A stretch of DNA of 64,000 nucleotides from Azonexaceae bacterium s22 (GCA_016617495.1 WYCU01000001.1:372001-436000); one strand, 5' to 3'; numbered from the stretch's first letter, positions 17,396 to 26,660 are shown. The notes: generated by a model not told the origin, from the letters alone. Numbers and translations: made by a program.

Positions 17396-17802
17396 TTGCC
17401 CTTGGTTTGCACCAGGAGGCCCACTTTTTTGACCTGGGCCTGCTGCAAGTCGTCCATGACCGAAAGAACGGCTTCGTACTTGACATTGCGGTCACCGGCG
17501 ATCAGCACCGCTTGTTCCGGGTTCTTTTCCTGGGCGGCGAGGATGCGCGCTTTCAATTCGTCGCGGTCGACCCGGATTTCCTTGCCATTTCCGGCACGGT
17601 CCGTCAGGGTCAGGCTTTGGTCAGCCTTGATGGCGACTTCCAGCGGGGCGGGCGGTGTCGTGTTGGCCTTGCCGACGGAGGGCACGTCGACACTGGAGGT
17701 GGTCATCATCGGCGCCGCCACCATGAAGATGACGAGCAGCACCAGCATGACGTCAATGTAGGGAACGACGTTAATTTCGTTCTTGAGACGGCGCTGGCGC
17801 AT
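17392..17802 (-). CDS. tolR: Tol-Pal system protein TolR (ExbD family)
   Basis: A 136-residue ExbD/TolR protein. It has one N-terminal transmembrane helix with the proton-coupling Asp in NEINVVPYIDVMLVLLVIFM, followed by a periplasmic domain (LEVAIKADQSLTL, QAVLIAGDRNVKYEAVLSVMDDLQQAQVKKVGL). It forms the inner-membrane motor with TolQ. The segment IRVDRDELKARI is encoded by a dispersed repeat copy in the opposite orientation to the gene. It overlaps tolA by 4 bp. Confidence 0.95.
   Translation of the reverse strand: MRQRRLKNEINVVPYIDVMLVLLVIFMVAAPMMTTSSVDVPSVGKANTTPPAPLEVAIKADQSLTLTDRAGNGKEIRVDRDELKARILAAQEKNPEQAVLIAGDRNVKYEAVLSVMDDLQQAQVKKVGLLVQTKGK
17557..17590 (+). repeat. Dispersed 12-bp-core repeat, copy 5 (perfect core)
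   Basis: GTCGCGGTCGAC at 17560-17571, then CCGG, ATTTCC and CCATTT at the A/T-tract positions. It lies inside tolR, antisense to the coding direction. Confidence 0.8.
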
Positions 17803-17806
17803 CGTC

Positions 17807-18484
17807 TTACCTCACCTGGCGCTGCAGGATGTTCGAAAACTCTTCCATGAAGGACTCGTAGCGGGTGGCCAGACGGTCGATGTCATGGGAGAAGCGGTTG
17901 TAGGCCAGTACCGCGGGGATGGCCGCGAAGAGGCCGATGGCGGTGGCGACCAGCGCTTCGGCAATGCCCGGCGCCACGGAAGCCAGGGTTGCCTGACCCA
18001 CATTGGCCAGCCCGCGGAAGGCATGCATGATGCCCCAGACGGTGCCGAACAGGCCGACATAGGGTGAAACGGAACCGACGGAGGCCAGGAAGGCCAGATG
18101 GGATTCCAGCGCATCCATCTCACGCTGGTAGGTTGCTCGCATCGCCCGGCGGGCGCCATCGATGATGTCCTTGGGGTCGAGGTTCTTCTGTCCCTTGAGC
18201 TTGGCGAATTCGCGGAAACCGGCTTCGAAGATGCGCTCCATCGAACCGGCATGGTGGCGATCGTTCACGGCGCTGTGATAGAGCGCGGTGAGATCGCCGC
18301 CGGACCAGAAGTCCCGCTCGAAGGTTTCGGTTTTGCTGCGCGCCTGCTTGACGGTGTACCACTTCATGAAGATGTAGTACCAGGACATGAAGGAAACGCC
18401 GGCCAGCAGGGCCATGACCACCTGAACGACGGCGCTGGCATGCAGGATCAGGTGGAGGATGGAGAGGTCCTGGGTGACATTCAT
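17807..18484 (-). CDS. tolQ: Tol-Pal system protein TolQ (ExbB family)
   Basis: A 225-residue polytopic inner-membrane protein with three transmembrane regions. The first is LILHASAVVQVVMALLAGVSFMSWYYIF. The conserved second and third are LASVGSVSPYVGLFGTVWGIMHAF and ALVATAIGLFAAIPAVLAYN. With TolR it forms the proton channel that energises TolA. Its start overlaps the ybgC stop by 4 bp, and tolR follows after 4 bp, giving the order ybgC-tolQ-tolR-tolA-tolB-pal-cpoB. Confidence 0.96.
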   Translation of the reverse strand: MNVTQDLSILHLILHASAVVQVVMALLAGVSFMSWYYIFMKWYTVKQARSKTETFERDFWSGGDLTALYHSAVNDRHHAGSMERIFEAGFREFAKLKGQKNLDPKDIIDGARRAMRATYQREMDALESHLAFLASVGSVSPYVGLFGTVWGIMHAFRGLANVGQATLASVAPGIAEALVATAIGLFAAIPAVLAYNRFSHDIDRLATRYESFMEEFSNILQRQVR

Positions 18485-18903
18485 TGCAGGGCTTCCAGTT
18501 TCTTGTGCAGGAAATCGGGGATCGGCGCAGGCGTCATCTTGGTGGCATCGACGCAGGCGATTTCGACGGTTCCGGTAACGAGCTCCTCGTCGCCGCGACG
18601 GACATGCTGGCGGAAGACGACCCGCACGCGGGTCAGTTTTTCCACTTCCAGCCCGACCGTGAGCTGGTCATCCAGACGGGCCGGCTTGAGATACTCGCAA
18701 CTGGCCTTGCGCGCGACGAAGGCAATGCCGGCATCGGCCGCCAGGGCCGACTGATCGTGGCCGGCGAGGCGCATCCACTCGGTGCGGCAACGCTCGAAAA
18801 ACTTGAGGTAGTTGGCGTAATAGACGACGCCACCGGCATCGGTGTCTTCGTAATAAACGCGCACCGGAATGGCGAAGGCGTTGGGCTTCGGGGTGTATTT
18901 CAT
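18481..18903 (-). CDS. ybgC: Tol-Pal-associated acyl-CoA thioesterase YbgC
   Basis: A 140-residue hotdog-fold thioesterase of the 4-hydroxybenzoyl-CoA thioesterase class. The active-site Asp is in VYYEDTDAGGVVYYANYLKFFERCRTEW. It hydrolyses acyl-CoA or acyl-ACP and is the usual first gene of the tol operon. It overlaps tolQ by 4 bp. The 53-bp gap upstream presumably carries or follows the operon promoter, but no convincing -35/-10 pair was found. Confidence 0.93.
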   Translation of the reverse strand: MKYTPKPNAFAIPVRVYYEDTDAGGVVYYANYLKFFERCRTEWMRLAGHDQSALAADAGIAFVARKASCEYLKPARLDDQLTVGLEVEKLTRVRVVFRQHVRRGDEELVTGTVEIACVDATKMTPAPIPDFLHKKLEALQ

Positions 18904-18956
18904 CGTGCGATTTTAACCGGCTTCATAGAATTGTTATGTAACGGTATGTTTCCACG

Positions 18957-19724
18957 TTATTTCCTGCTTTCGTGGAGCTTGATCTGGTCCGGGTTGGGCG
19001 GGGTGTCCAGCGCGCGTTTCAGGACGATCCGGCCCATGGGGCGCAGGACGTTGCGCGCGAGATTCCGTGTGCTTTCGAACATCTCGACCATCTGTGCGGC
19101 CATGAAAAAGAACAGTACGTAAAAAATGGCTGGCCGCAGATGCTCAAAGCGCATGATGCGGGAAATGACCGGTTGGAGCGGGAGTACGCGCATCGTCAGC
19201 CACGCGCAGGCGGCGCCGGTCACTGCCCCGGCCAGGAGGTCGCTGGGATAGTGGAATCCGAGGTAGGCCCGCGGCAGGCAGACGACAAGGGTGGCGTGCA
19301 GCAGCATCAGAATGCCCCAGCGGCGGTGGATCAGGAATATCCCCATGGCCAGCGCGAAGGCGAGTCCGGCGTGATCGCTGGGCAAGGAACTCCAACCGTC
19401 CAGCCAATGGCGTTCCATCGGATAAGGGACCTGGATGGCGAGCTCCGGATTGTGGATGGGGCGTGCACGGAAAGGCAGGAGATACGTTAGCGCACGGGTC
19501 GTGGCCATGGCGACAAACGCGCCGATGAATGCCAGGGCGACGGCGTTGCGGCGTTGGGCGGTGCCTTCGTCGCGGATGAACCAGAATCCCCAGAGCAGCA
19601 AGACCATCGGCGTCATCTTGAACAGATGGGACATGGCCAGATGTACCACGCCAGCGTCGAAATTGGGCGATTGTCCGACGTGGCTGTTGAGGTACTGCAC
19701 GAGGGCGACATCAATTCCGGACAT
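18957..19724 (-). CDS. PAP2-family membrane phosphatase
   Basis: A 255-residue integral membrane protein with about six helices and the three phosphatase motifs of the PAP2 superfamily in near-standard form: LLPFRARPIHNPE (motif 1 RxRP), SLPSDHAGLAFALA (motif 2, PSDH for PSGH) and PRAYLGFHYPSDLLAGA (motif 3, R-x5-H-x3-D). Members dephosphorylate lipid substrates such as undecaprenyl diphosphate or phosphatidylglycerol phosphate; the substrate here is unknown. ATG 19724 is chosen; upstream frame is low-complexity Pro/Arg. It lies between ruvB and ybgC. Confidence 0.85.
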   Translation of the reverse strand: MSGIDVALVQYLNSHVGQSPNFDAGVVHLAMSHLFKMTPMVLLLWGFWFIRDEGTAQRRNAVALAFIGAFVAMATTRALTYLLPFRARPIHNPELAIQVPYPMERHWLDGWSSLPSDHAGLAFALAMGIFLIHRRWGILMLLHATLVVCLPRAYLGFHYPSDLLAGAVTGAACAWLTMRVLPLQPVISRIMRFEHLRPAIFYVLFFFMAAQMVEMFESTRNLARNVLRPMGRIVLKRALDTPPNPDQIKLHESRK

Positions 19725-19788
19725 GATCGGTACTCGCGGCGGGATGACTGGAGGCGGGGAAAAAGGGGAAAACGGTTGGCGCTGCGGC

Positions 19789-20847
19789 TTACTCCGGACC
19801 GAGCAGATCACCGATGGCTGGCGCGTTGGGCGCGGCCAGACCGAGGTGCCGGTAAATGGCCGGCGTGGCAATGCGGCCGCGCAGCGTGCGTTGCAGGTAG
19901 CCTTGCTGGATCAGATAGGGTTCGAGGACGTCCTCGATGGTGTCTCTTGCCTCGCCGATAGCCGCAGCGAGGTTGTCCACGCCGACCGGGCCGCCGCCGA
20001 ACTTGTCGATCACCGCCGAGAGCAGTTTGCGGTCCATGAGATCAAGCCCGGCGGGGTCGACATCGAGCATGTGCAGCGCGGCGTCGGCAATTTCCCGGGT
20101 GATGTTGCCGTCGGCCTTGACTTCGGCATAGTCGCGCACGCGGCGCAGCAAGCGGTTGGCAATGCGTGGGGTGCCGCGCGAGCGGCGGGCGACTTCCAGC
20201 GCGCCGGCGGGGTCGATGGGGGCGCCCAGCAGCGAGGCGGAACGTGTCACGATGCTTTGCAGCTCGTCGGCGGAATAAAACTCAAGGCGCGCCACGATGC
20301 CGAAGCGGTCGCGCAGGGGATTGGTCAGCATCCCGGCGCGGGTGGTGGCGCCGACGAGGGTGAATGGCGGCAGATCGAGTTTGACCGAACGGGCTGCCGG
20401 ACCCTCGCCGATCATGATGTCGATCTGGAAGTCCTCCAGCGCCGGATAGAGGATTTCCTCGACGACCGGGCTAAGGCGGTGGATTTCGTCGATGAACAGC
20501 ACGTCGTGCGGTTCGAGATTGGTCAGGATGGCGGCGAGATCGCCGGCCCGTTCGAGCACCGGGCCGGAGGTCTGCCGCATGTTGACGCCCATTTCGGCCG
20601 CCACGATGTGGGCCAGCGTGGTCTTTCCCAGTCCGGGTGGGCCGAAGAGAAGCACGTGATCGAGCGAATCCTGCCGGTTGCGGGCCGCCTGAATGAAAAT
20701 TTCCAGCTGTTCGCGGATTTTCTGCTGGCCGGTGTAATCGGCCAGTCGCCTGGGGCGCAGCGCGCGTTCGAGGGCTTCTTCCTGTGCCGAGCGGGAATTG
20801 GGGGCGATGATGCGGTCGACCGCCACCAGCTTGTCGGTTTCGATCAT
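19789..20847 (-). CDS. ruvB: Holliday junction branch migration ATPase RuvB
   Basis: A 352-residue AAA+ motor that drives Holliday-junction migration with RuvA. Walker A is GPPGLGKTT, Walker B FIDEIHRL, sensor 1 VGATTRAG, and the RuvB signature is [19 protein letters not shown]. The C-terminal winged helix is [14 protein letters not shown] onward. The N-terminal LVAVDR is encoded by a variant of the dispersed repeat. The start overlaps the permease stop by 4 bp, so ruvC, ruvA, the permease and ruvB form one unit. Confidence 0.97.
   Translation of the reverse strand: MIETDKLVAVDRIIAPNSRSAQEEALERALRPRRLADYTGQQKIREQLEIFIQAARNRQDSLDHVLLFGPPGLGKTTLAHIVAAEMGVNMRQTSGPVLERAGDLAAILTNLEPHDVLFIDEIHRLSPVVEEILYPALEDFQIDIMIGEGPAARSVKLDLPPFTLVGATTRAGMLTNPLRDRFGIVARLEFYSADELQSIVTRSASLLGAPIDPAGALEVARRSRGTPRIANRLLRRVRDYAEVKADGNITREIADAALHMLDVDPAGLDLMDRKLLSAVIDKFGGGPVGVDNLAAAIGEARDTIEDVLEPYLIQQGYLQRTLRGRIATPAIYRHLGLAAPNAPAIGDLLGPE
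20795..20826 (-). repeat. Dispersed 12-bp-core repeat, copy 6 (variant GTGGCGGTCGAC)
   Basis: Minus-strand reading: the core has one mismatch (20815-20826), the first A/T tract is weak (ATCAT) and the second is CAATTC. It encodes VAVD near the RuvB N-terminus. This is the weakest of the listed copies because this region is partly conserved in RuvB itself. Confidence 0.45.
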
Positions 20848-21896
20848 GTGCTTGCCTCCTGGCGAATCCAGCGCGAAAGGAGCATCTGACCCAGTGCCAG
20901 CAGCACGGGGCCGAGGAAGATGCCGATGAAGCCGAAAACCAGCACGCCGCCGATGACGCCGAGGGCAATGAGCAGGATGGGAATCCCCGCTCCGCGGGCG
21001 ATGAGGATCGGTTTAACGAAGTTGTCGATACTGCTGATGACGAAGATGCCGTAAATCACCATGAAGATGGCCCAGCCGGTCTGGTCGTGGCTGTAGAGCC
21101 AGGCTGCGGCGCCGCCCCAGATCAACGGCGGGCCGACCGGAATCATCGACAGGAAAAAGGTGGCGAAGCCGAGCAGCACCGCACCCGGCACGCCGGCGAT
21201 GAGGAAGCCGATCATGGCGACGGCCGCCTGTGCCGCCGCGGTCCCGACGATGCCGAGCATGACACCGACAACGGTGCCGCGTGTGAGATCGACCATTTCG
21301 GCGCCGAGATCCCCGCCCAGCTTGCGGGCGCCGGTGTAAATGGCATTGGCGATGCGCTCGCCATCGCGGTAAAGGAAGAAGAGGACAAAGAGCACCAGCG
21401 CCAATTGCAGCAGGCCGTTAGCCGCCACTTTGCCGGTGGCGATGGCGAGTCGGCGCGCCGGGTCGAGCATTTGTTTGAGCAAGGCGTTGAGTTCGGCCCG
21501 GTTGCTGGCGACGCGATGGTAGTTGGCTTCGATGTCTTCGCCGAAGAGGGGCACTTCGCCAAGGAACTTGGGCGGATCGGCGGGTAAGCCCTGTTCGATG
21601 CGCGGCTTGATTTCCTCGATCAGGTTATCGGCGCTGCTCACCAGGCTGCCGACCAGGAAGATCATCGGGACCAGCATGACCAGCACCAGCAACAGCGTCA
21701 TCAGCGACGCGCCCAGCGTGTTGCGCCCGCCCAGCCGGGGCAGCAGCCTTTCGGCGTAATGCGGCCAGGTACAGATCCACAGCACGAAGGCAAAGAGAAT
21801 GGCCCCAAGCATCGGTGCCAGCACGGCGATACAGCCGATGATGAGCAGTGCAACCAGGGCAACCTGAGCCAGACGCTTGGGATCTTCGTTGAGCAT
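20844..21896 (-). CDS. AI-2E family (PerM/YdiK-like) membrane transporter
   Basis: A 350-residue polytopic protein with about eight helices. Family marks are the long soluble-looking segment after TM3 ([22 protein letters not shown]), [47 protein letters not shown] and [28 protein letters not shown]. Members include the AI-2 exporter TqsA and sodium/proton antiporters; the substrate here is unknown. It is inserted between ruvA (1 bp upstream) and ruvB (4-bp overlap), which is unusual for a ruv operon. Confidence 0.88.
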   Translation of the reverse strand: MLNEDPKRLAQVALVALLIIGCIAVLAPMLGAILFAFVLWICTWPHYAERLLPRLGGRNTLGASLMTLLLVLVMLVPMIFLVGSLVSSADNLIEEIKPRIEQGLPADPPKFLGEVPLFGEDIEANYHRVASNRAELNALLKQMLDPARRLAIATGKVAANGLLQLALVLFVLFFLYRDGERIANAIYTGARKLGGDLGAEMVDLTRGTVVGVMLGIVGTAAAQAAVAMIGFLIAGVPGAVLLGFATFFLSMIPVGPPLIWGGAAAWLYSHDQTGWAIFMVIYGIFVISSIDNFVKPILIARGAGIPILLIALGVIGGVLVFGFIGIFLGPVLLALGQMLLSRWIRQEAST

Positions 21897-21897
21897 C

Positions 21898-22476
21898 CTA
21901 GACTTTCGAGAGCAGCTTCAGCGCCTGGCGGATGCCGTCCGAGGTACCGACATCGGGTGGCAAGGCTTTCATCGCCGAGGCTGCTTCCTTCTCGTTGTAG
22001 CCGAGCGCCAGCAGGGCATTCAAAATGTCCTGTTTTGCGTCGTCTACCGCGACAATCGGCGTGGCGCCCGTGGCATCGGCCAGTTTGCCCTTGAGTTCGA
22101 GCAGCAGGCGCTCGGCGGTCTTCTTGCCGATACCGGGAATTTTCACCAGCCGCCCGACTTCCTGCCGCGCCACGGCGGCGGCCAGATCGCCGACCGACAA
22201 ACCGGAAAGCACCGAAAGCGCCGTGCGGGCGCCAATGCCGGAAATCTTCAGGAGTTGGCGAAAGGCGAAACGCTCGCTTTCGGTCAGGAAGCCGTAGAGG
22301 AAGTGACCGTCCTCGCGCACGGCGAAATGGGTCAGCAGCGTGACACGCTCACCGGCGGACGGCAGGTTGTAGAAGCTGCTCATCGGCACATCAAGCTCGT
22401 AGCCGACGCCATTCACGTCGATCACGATCTGCGGCGGGTTCTTTTCGGCCAGCAGGCCAGTCAATCGTCCAATCAT
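21898..22476 (-). CDS. ruvA: Holliday junction DNA helicase subunit RuvA
   Basis: A 192-residue RuvA: N-terminal OB domain ([35 protein letters not shown]), two helix-hairpin-helix motifs ([18 protein letters not shown] and [23 protein letters not shown]) and a C-terminal RuvB-contacting domain ([23 protein letters not shown]). The flexible linker before that domain, [11 protein letters not shown] (about 140-150), is encoded by a dispersed repeat copy. It lies 9 bp after ruvC. Confidence 0.97.
   Translation of the reverse strand: MIGRLTGLLAEKNPPQIVIDVNGVGYELDVPMSSFYNLPSAGERVTLLTHFAVREDGHFLYGFLTESERFAFRQLLKISGIGARTALSVLSGLSVGDLAAAVARQEVGRLVKIPGIGKKTAERLLLELKGKLADATGATPIVAVDDAKQDILNALLALGYNEKEAASAMKALPPDVGTSDGIRQALKLLSKV
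22031..22057 (-). repeat. Dispersed 12-bp-core repeat, copy 7 (variant GTCGCGGTAGAC)
   Basis: Minus-strand reading: GATT then the core (22042-22053, one mismatch), GACG, CAAAAC and CATTTTG just beyond. It lies in ruvA in the interdomain linker. Confidence 0.65.
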
Positions 22477-22485
22477 GACGCCATG

Positions 22486-23019
22486 TTAACCGATCACACG
22501 ACCGCCGCGAATGCGCCTGCCGGTAGTCTGCAGCACCCCCGTGCCCTGCCCGGCATGGGCATGGCAGATGGCGCAGGCCAAGGCATCCGCCGCATCGGCG
22601 GAAGGCGTGCCCGGCAGGCTGAGGAGACGCACCACCATGTGCTGAACCTGTTCCTTGGCCGCCTTGCCGTGGCCGACCACGGCCTGCTTGAGTTGAAGTG
22701 CCGTGTATTCCGCCACGGGCAAACCGCCGCTGACCAGCGCCGCAATGGCCGCGCCCCGCGCCTGGCCGAGCAGCAAGGTGGCCTGCGGATTGACATTGAC
22801 GAACACCTTTTCCACCGCTGCCTGGGTCGGGGCGTAGGTCGAGACCACTTCCCGGATGCCCGAGAAAATGCTGGCAATGCGCTCCGGGAGCGCCTGATCG
22901 GCGTTCGATTTGATGCAACCGCTGGCCACGTAAATCAGTTGTGCGCCCTGCTTCTCGATGACGCCAAAGCCGGTGACGCGCAGCCCTGGGTCGATACCGA
23001 GGATGCGTTGAACGCTCAT
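22486..23019 (-). CDS. ruvC: Crossover junction endodeoxyribonuclease RuvC
   Basis: A 177-residue RNase H-fold resolvase. The first catalytic Asp is in [16 protein letters not shown], the second acidic site in [23 protein letters not shown], and the C-terminal acidic pair in [16 protein letters not shown]. It cuts Holliday junctions delivered by RuvAB. ATG 23019 gives the family start [10 protein letters not shown]. It overlaps the upstream EamA gene by 4 bp and precedes ruvA by 9 bp. Confidence 0.96.
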   Translation of the reverse strand: MSVQRILGIDPGLRVTGFGVIEKQGAQLIYVASGCIKSNADQALPERIASIFSGIREVVSTYAPTQAAVEKVFVNVNPQATLLLGQARGAAIAALVSGGLPVAEYTALQLKQAVVGHGKAAKEQVQHMVVRLLSLPGTPSADAADALACAICHAHAGQGTGVLQTTGRRIRGGRVIG

Positions 23020-23873
23020 CGGGCCGGCCTGGCCACGAGATAAACACCGCTGACGGCAAGCGCCATGCCGATTGTCGCGGTCAACGTCAATTTTTCGCCA
23101 AAAATCAGCCAGGCAATCAGGGCGGTAGTCGGCGGCGTCAGGTAAAACAGGCTGGCTACATTGACCGCGCTGCCGCTGCGGATGAGCAGGTTGAGCAGGC
23201 TGATCGCGCCAATCGACAAAACCAGTACGAGCCAGCCGAGGGCGAACACGAACTCCCCGGTCCACACGATGCGGTAGTTTTCAAAGCACGCCACGGCAAT
23301 GGCTGTGACCAGCGCGGTAGGCACGAACTGGATGATCGCCCCGGTGCGCAGGTCGAACTGCGCGCAAAAGCGCTTCTGGTAGAGCGTTCCGGCAGTAATG
23401 CCGAAAAGGGCGACCAGTGCCGGGATCAGCATCGGCCCCAGCCCGGCTTGGCCGAATTTGCCCGAAACGACCAGCAACACGCCGATGAAGCCCAGCGCCA
23501 GCCCCAGCCATTGCCGCACGCTGACCCGTTCGCCCAGCAGCCAGCCGGCACCGAGCGCGGTCAACAGCGGCTGCATGCCGACGACCAGCGCCGTGACCCC
23601 GGCGGGCAGACCGTGGCCGATGGCGACAAACACGCCACCCAGGTAAACCGCATGCACCAGCACGCCCGAAATCCCGATATGCACCCACTGCATCGGCGCC
23701 TTCGGCCACGGCGCGCGAGTCGCCAGTGCGATGGCCGTCATCAGGCTGATGACCAGTCCGTAGCGGGTGAGCAGGAAAGACAAAGGTTCGGCATACGGCA
23801 GGCCGTACTTCGCCCCGATGAAGCCGGTGCTCCACAGGAAGACGAAGAGAAAAGGATAAAAGCGCTGCATCAA
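23016..23873 (-). CDS. EamA/DMT superfamily permease
   Basis: A 285-residue protein with ten predicted helices in two homologous halves, typical of EamA drug/metabolite transporters ([28 protein letters not shown] in half 1; [36 protein letters not shown] in half 2). The substrate is unknown. Its start lies immediately after the U-tract of the yebC terminator, with no Shine-Dalgarno sequence visible. ATG 23870 is an alternative start. It is coupled to ruvC by a 4-bp overlap. Confidence 0.88.
   Translation of the reverse strand: MMQRFYPFLFVFLWSTGFIGAKYGLPYAEPLSFLLTRYGLVISLMTAIALATRAPWPKAPMQWVHIGISGVLVHAVYLGGVFVAIGHGLPAGVTALVVGMQPLLTALGAGWLLGERVSVRQWLGLALGFIGVLLVVSGKFGQAGLGPMLIPALVALFGITAGTLYQKRFCAQFDLRTGAIIQFVPTALVTAIAVACFENYRIVWTGEFVFALGWLVLVLSIGAISLLNLLIRSGSAVNVASLFYLTPPTTALIAWLIFGEKLTLTATIGMALAVSGVYLVARPAR
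23070..23105 (+). repeat. Dispersed 12-bp-core repeat, copy 8 (variant GTCGCGGTCAAC)
   Basis: GATT, core 23074-23085 (one mismatch), GTCA, ATTTTT and CAAAAAT. It lies inside the EamA gene, antisense to coding, where it reads [10 protein letters not shown]. Confidence 0.7.
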
Positions 23874-23875
23874 AC

Positions 23876-23904
23876 AAAAAGGCGGCCTTCGACGCCGCCT
23901 TGTT
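23876..23904 (-). terminator. Intrinsic terminator after yebC
   Basis: On the minus strand, the stem GGCGGC/GCCGCC with a 7-nt loop is followed by TTTTTGTTT. It ends the yebC message and directly abuts the EamA start codon. Confidence 0.8.
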
Positions 23905-23922
23905 CTGGAACGCAGTAGGCGC

Positions 23923-24648
23923 TCACTCTTCCATCACCGCGGTGGTGTAGATTTCCTGAACGTCGTCGAGACCTTCCAGCGCGTCCAGGAGCTTCTGCAT
24001 CTTCACGGCATCGTCGCCGGTGAACACGTTTTCGCTTTCCGGCTTCATCGTCACCTCGCCGAATTCCGGCTTGAATCCGGCGGCTTCCAGCGCGTCCTTG
24101 ACGGCGATGAAATCGGCCGGGGCGGTGATCACTTCGATGGAACCGTCATCGTTGGTCGCCACATCTTCGGCGCCGGCCTCGATGGCCGCATCCATGAGTG
24201 CCGCTTCGTCGGTGCCCGGGGCGAAAATCATCTGGCCGCAATGCTTGAACTGGAAGGCCACACAACCGTCGGTGCCCATGTTGCCGCCGTACTTGTTGAA
24301 GGCATGGCGCACTTCCGCGACGGTGCGGGTTTTGTTGTCGGTCAGGCAGTCGACCATGATCGCCGCGCCGCCAATGCCGTAACCTTCGTAGCGGATCTCG
24401 ACGTAATCGACGCCTTCCAGCTCGCCCGTGCCCTTCTTGACCGCGGTGTCGATCTTGTCCTTGGGCATGTTGGCGGCCTTGGCCTTATCGACAGCGACGC
24501 GCAGGCGCGGGTTGAAGCCGATATCGCCCCCGCCCATCTTGGCGGCCACGGTGATTTCCTTGGCAATCTTGGAGAAGGCTGCGCCGCGCTTTTCGTCCTG
24601 ACGACCTTTGCGGTGCTGGATATTGGCCCATTTGGAGTGTCCGGCCAT
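23923..24648 (-). CDS. YebC/PmpR family translation/transcription factor
   Basis: A 241-residue protein starting [20 protein letters not shown], the hallmark of the YebC/PmpR/TACO1 family. All family blocks are present: [63 protein letters not shown], and a C-terminal [15 protein letters not shown]. Members act as DNA-binding regulators or, as shown recently, help translate proline stretches. It is separated from the ruv operon by an intrinsic terminator and divergent from the HerA-like gene. Confidence 0.95.
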   Translation of the reverse strand: MAGHSKWANIQHRKGRQDEKRGAAFSKIAKEITVAAKMGGGDIGFNPRLRVAVDKAKAANMPKDKIDTAVKKGTGELEGVDYVEIRYEGYGIGGAAIMVDCLTDNKTRTVAEVRHAFNKYGGNMGTDGCVAFQFKHCGQMIFAPGTDEAALMDAAIEAGAEDVATNDDGSIEVITAPADFIAVKDALEAAGFKPEFGEVTMKPESENVFTGDDAVKMQKLLDALEGLDDVQEIYTTAVMEE

Positions 24649-24714
24649 GGTTTACCTCGACAAATGCTTTGCATTGATAGAATCGCAGGATTTTATCACG
24701 CCGGAGATTTCGTC

Positions 24715-26340
24715 ATGTCCGAACCCCTTTACATCGCCAAGTCCGAAGACGGTTTTCCGGCGCTGTTGCCGCAGATGGCCAACCGCCACGGGCTGATTAC
24801 CGGCGCCACCGGTACGGGCAAGACGGTGACGCTGCAATCCATCGCCGAGCGCTTGTCCTACGCCGGGGTGCCGGTGTTCATGGCCGACGTGAAAGGCGAT
24901 TTGTCCGGCATGGGTGCCGTGGGCAAGCTGACCCCCAAGCTGGAGGCGCGGATCAAGGAGCTGGGCCTTGAAGGGTTCGAGCCTTACGCCAATCCGGTGG
25001 CTTTCTGGGATGTCTACGAAAAGAACGGGATTCCCGTGCGGGCCACGATCTCGGACATGGGGCCGCTGTTGCTCGCCCGCTTGCTCAACCTGAACGACAC
25101 GCAGACGGGCGTCTTGCAACTGGTGTTCAAGATCGCCGACGATCAGGGCTTGTTGCTGCTCGATCTCAAGGATTTGCGGGCGATGATCCAGCATGTCGGC
25201 GACAATGCCAAACAATTCACCACCGAATACGGCAATGTTTCCGCCGCCTCCATTGGCGCGATTCAGCGCGGCCTGCTGACGCTGGAACAGCAAGGCGGCG
25301 ACCTGTTTTTCGGCGAGCCGATGCTCGACATCAACGATCTGATGAAGACCGATGAAAACGGGCGTGGCGTCATCAACATCCTGGCCGCCGAGCAATTGGT
25401 GCAGGCGCCTGCGCTTTACTCCACCTTCCTGCTCTGGCTGCTCTCGGAATTGTTCGAGCAACTGCCCGAAGCCGGTGATCTCGACAAACCTAAGCTGGTG
25501 TTCTTCTTCGACGAAGCGCACTTGCTGTTTACCGATGCCCCCGCGGCGCTGGTCGACAAGGTCGAACAGGTGGTGCGTCTGATCCGCTCGAAAGGCGTGG
25601 GCGTGTATTTCGTGACGCAGAATCCGCTCGATGTCCCGGAAAAAATCCTCGGCCAGCTCGGCAATCGGGTCCAGCATGCCCTGCGCGCCTTTACGCCGCG
25701 CGACCAGAAAGCTGTGCAAGCGGCCGCCCAGACCATGCGCGCCAACCCGAAGTTCGATGCGGCCACGGCCATCACCGAACTGGGCGTTGGCGAGGCGCTG
25801 GTGTCCTGCCTCGACGAAAAGGGGCGCCCCAACGTCGTGGAACGCAGCATCATTTTCCCGCCAGCGTCCCGCCTGGGACCGCTGACGCCGGAAGAGCGCA
25901 GCGCCATGATCCAGGCCTCGCCCTTGCGGGCCGTTTATGCCCAGGCCGTCGACCGGGAGTCGGCCTTTGAAATCCTGCGCGGGCAGCCTGCCAAACCGGC
26001 GGCGCGCGGGCCGGGTGCCATCCCGGCGCCTGCTTCGCGTCCGAAAACCAGCGCGCCCGATGCCAGCGACTGGGGTAACCACGGCGGCAGCCAGGCACCG
26101 ACCCGCCCTGCCCCGCAGCCGCGCTCCGCACCGGCCCCGCAGGAATCCGGAGGTGGTCTGCTGGACGGGCTGGGCGACATCCTCATGGGCAGCACCGGTC
26201 CGCGCGGCGGCAAGCGCGAAGGGGTGCTGGAAAGCGCCGCCAAGAGCGCCGCGCGCGGCATGGCCGGCACAGTCGGTCGGGAAATCGGCAAGCAGATTCT
26301 GCGCGGCGTCTTGGGTTCGATTCTTGGCGGGCGCAAATAA
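24715..26340 (+). CDS. HerA/YjgR-like ATPase (DUF853 family)
   Basis: A 541-residue P-loop ATPase resembling E. coli YjgR and archaeal HerA. Walker A is [15 protein letters not shown] (about 28-42). Family segments are [12 protein letters not shown] and [38 protein letters not shown]. Walker B is [12 protein letters not shown], followed by [40 protein letters not shown] Pro/Ala-rich linker and a Gly-rich tail ([13 protein letters not shown]) end the protein. The cellular role of this family is not settled. ATG 24715 has an upstream GGAG. Confidence 0.9.
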   Translation: MSEPLYIAKSEDGFPALLPQMANRHGLITGATGTGKTVTLQSIAERLSYAGVPVFMADVKGDLSGMGAVGKLTPKLEARIKELGLEGFEPYANPVAFWDVYEKNGIPVRATISDMGPLLLARLLNLNDTQTGVLQLVFKIADDQGLLLLDLKDLRAMIQHVGDNAKQFTTEYGNVSAASIGAIQRGLLTLEQQGGDLFFGEPMLDINDLMKTDENGRGVINILAAEQLVQAPALYSTFLLWLLSELFEQLPEAGDLDKPKLVFFFDEAHLLFTDAPAALVDKVEQVVRLIRSKGVGVYFVTQNPLDVPEKILGQLGNRVQHALRAFTPRDQKAVQAAAQTMRANPKFDAATAITELGVGEALVSCLDEKGRPNVVERSIIFPPASRLGPLTPEERSAMIQASPLRAVYAQAVDRESAFEILRGQPAKPAARGPGAIPAPASRPKTSAPDASDWGNHGGSQAPTRPAPQPRSAPAPQESGGGLLDGLGDILMGSTGPRGGKREGVLESAAKSAARGMAGTVGREIGKQILRGVLGSILGGRK

Positions 26341-26371
26341 CGCTTCCGGAAAATTTCCGAATCGGCCGCGG

Positions 26372-26400
26372 TTGAAATTTGGGGGGGGCACCCCCATAAT
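26372..26400 (+). promoter_or_regulatory. Sigma-70-type promoter for the permuted tmRNA gene
   Basis: TTGAAA (26372-26377), a 17-bp spacer and CATAAT (26395-26400) match sigma-70 elements well. The spacer holds eight consecutive G followed by CA and five C. Predicted transcription start is near 26406, at the beginning of the acceptor piece. Confidence 0.8.
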
Positions 26401-26405
26401 GGTTG

Positions 26406-26660
26406 CATGGCTGTAATTCCGGCGAGTCGGAAGCGCTTCGGACGCGGGTTCGATTCCCGCCACCTCCACCACAGGGGGGGTGTACTGGTTTCGACGGGGT
26501 GAATGAGGATGAGCAGGCAGCTCGAGAGGCGACGGACGTAATCCGCGCAAATCCATAATTGCCAACGATGAGCAATTCGCTATCGCCGCCTAATACGGCA
26601 TAGCTGGGGCCGCTGAAGCCTTATTATCCAAGACAGCCGGCGGGGACTTCGGTCCCCGTC
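26406..26660 (+). ncRNA. ssrA: Circularly permuted (two-piece) tmRNA gene
   Basis: tmRNA rescues stalled ribosomes and tags their products for proteolysis. The order of halves is permuted. The 3' tRNA-like half comes first: a GGACGCGGG-type T arm (GCGGG TTCGATT CCCGC), then acceptor strand CACCTCC and ACCA at 26461-26471. Only 4 nt later (CAGG) the 5' half begins: GGGGGTG (26476-26482) pairs with CACCTCC in seven consecutive pairs (one G-U), followed by the conserved TACTGGTTTCGACGGGG. The tag frame is at 26561-26593, and a GGGGAC-TTCG-GTCCCC hairpin (26642-26657) closes the coding piece. The precursor must be cut in the 4-nt spacer to give an acceptor RNA of about 65 nt and a coding RNA of about 185 nt. 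Ends are estimated. Confidence 0.9.
26561..26593 (+). other. tmRNA tag-peptide reading frame (ANDEQFAIAA)
   Basis: GCC resume codon followed by AAC GAT GAG CAA TTC GCT ATC GCC GCC and stop TAA. This encodes ANDEQFAIAA, a ClpXP/ClpAP-type degradation tag ending in AA with the usual AND(E) start. Confidence 0.9.

Noticed and set aside
24652-26565. A 637-codon minus-strand frame opposite the HerA-like gene and tmRNA.
   Set aside because: It is antisense to a clear ATPase gene, has low-complexity composition and runs through the tmRNA, so it is a shadow frame.
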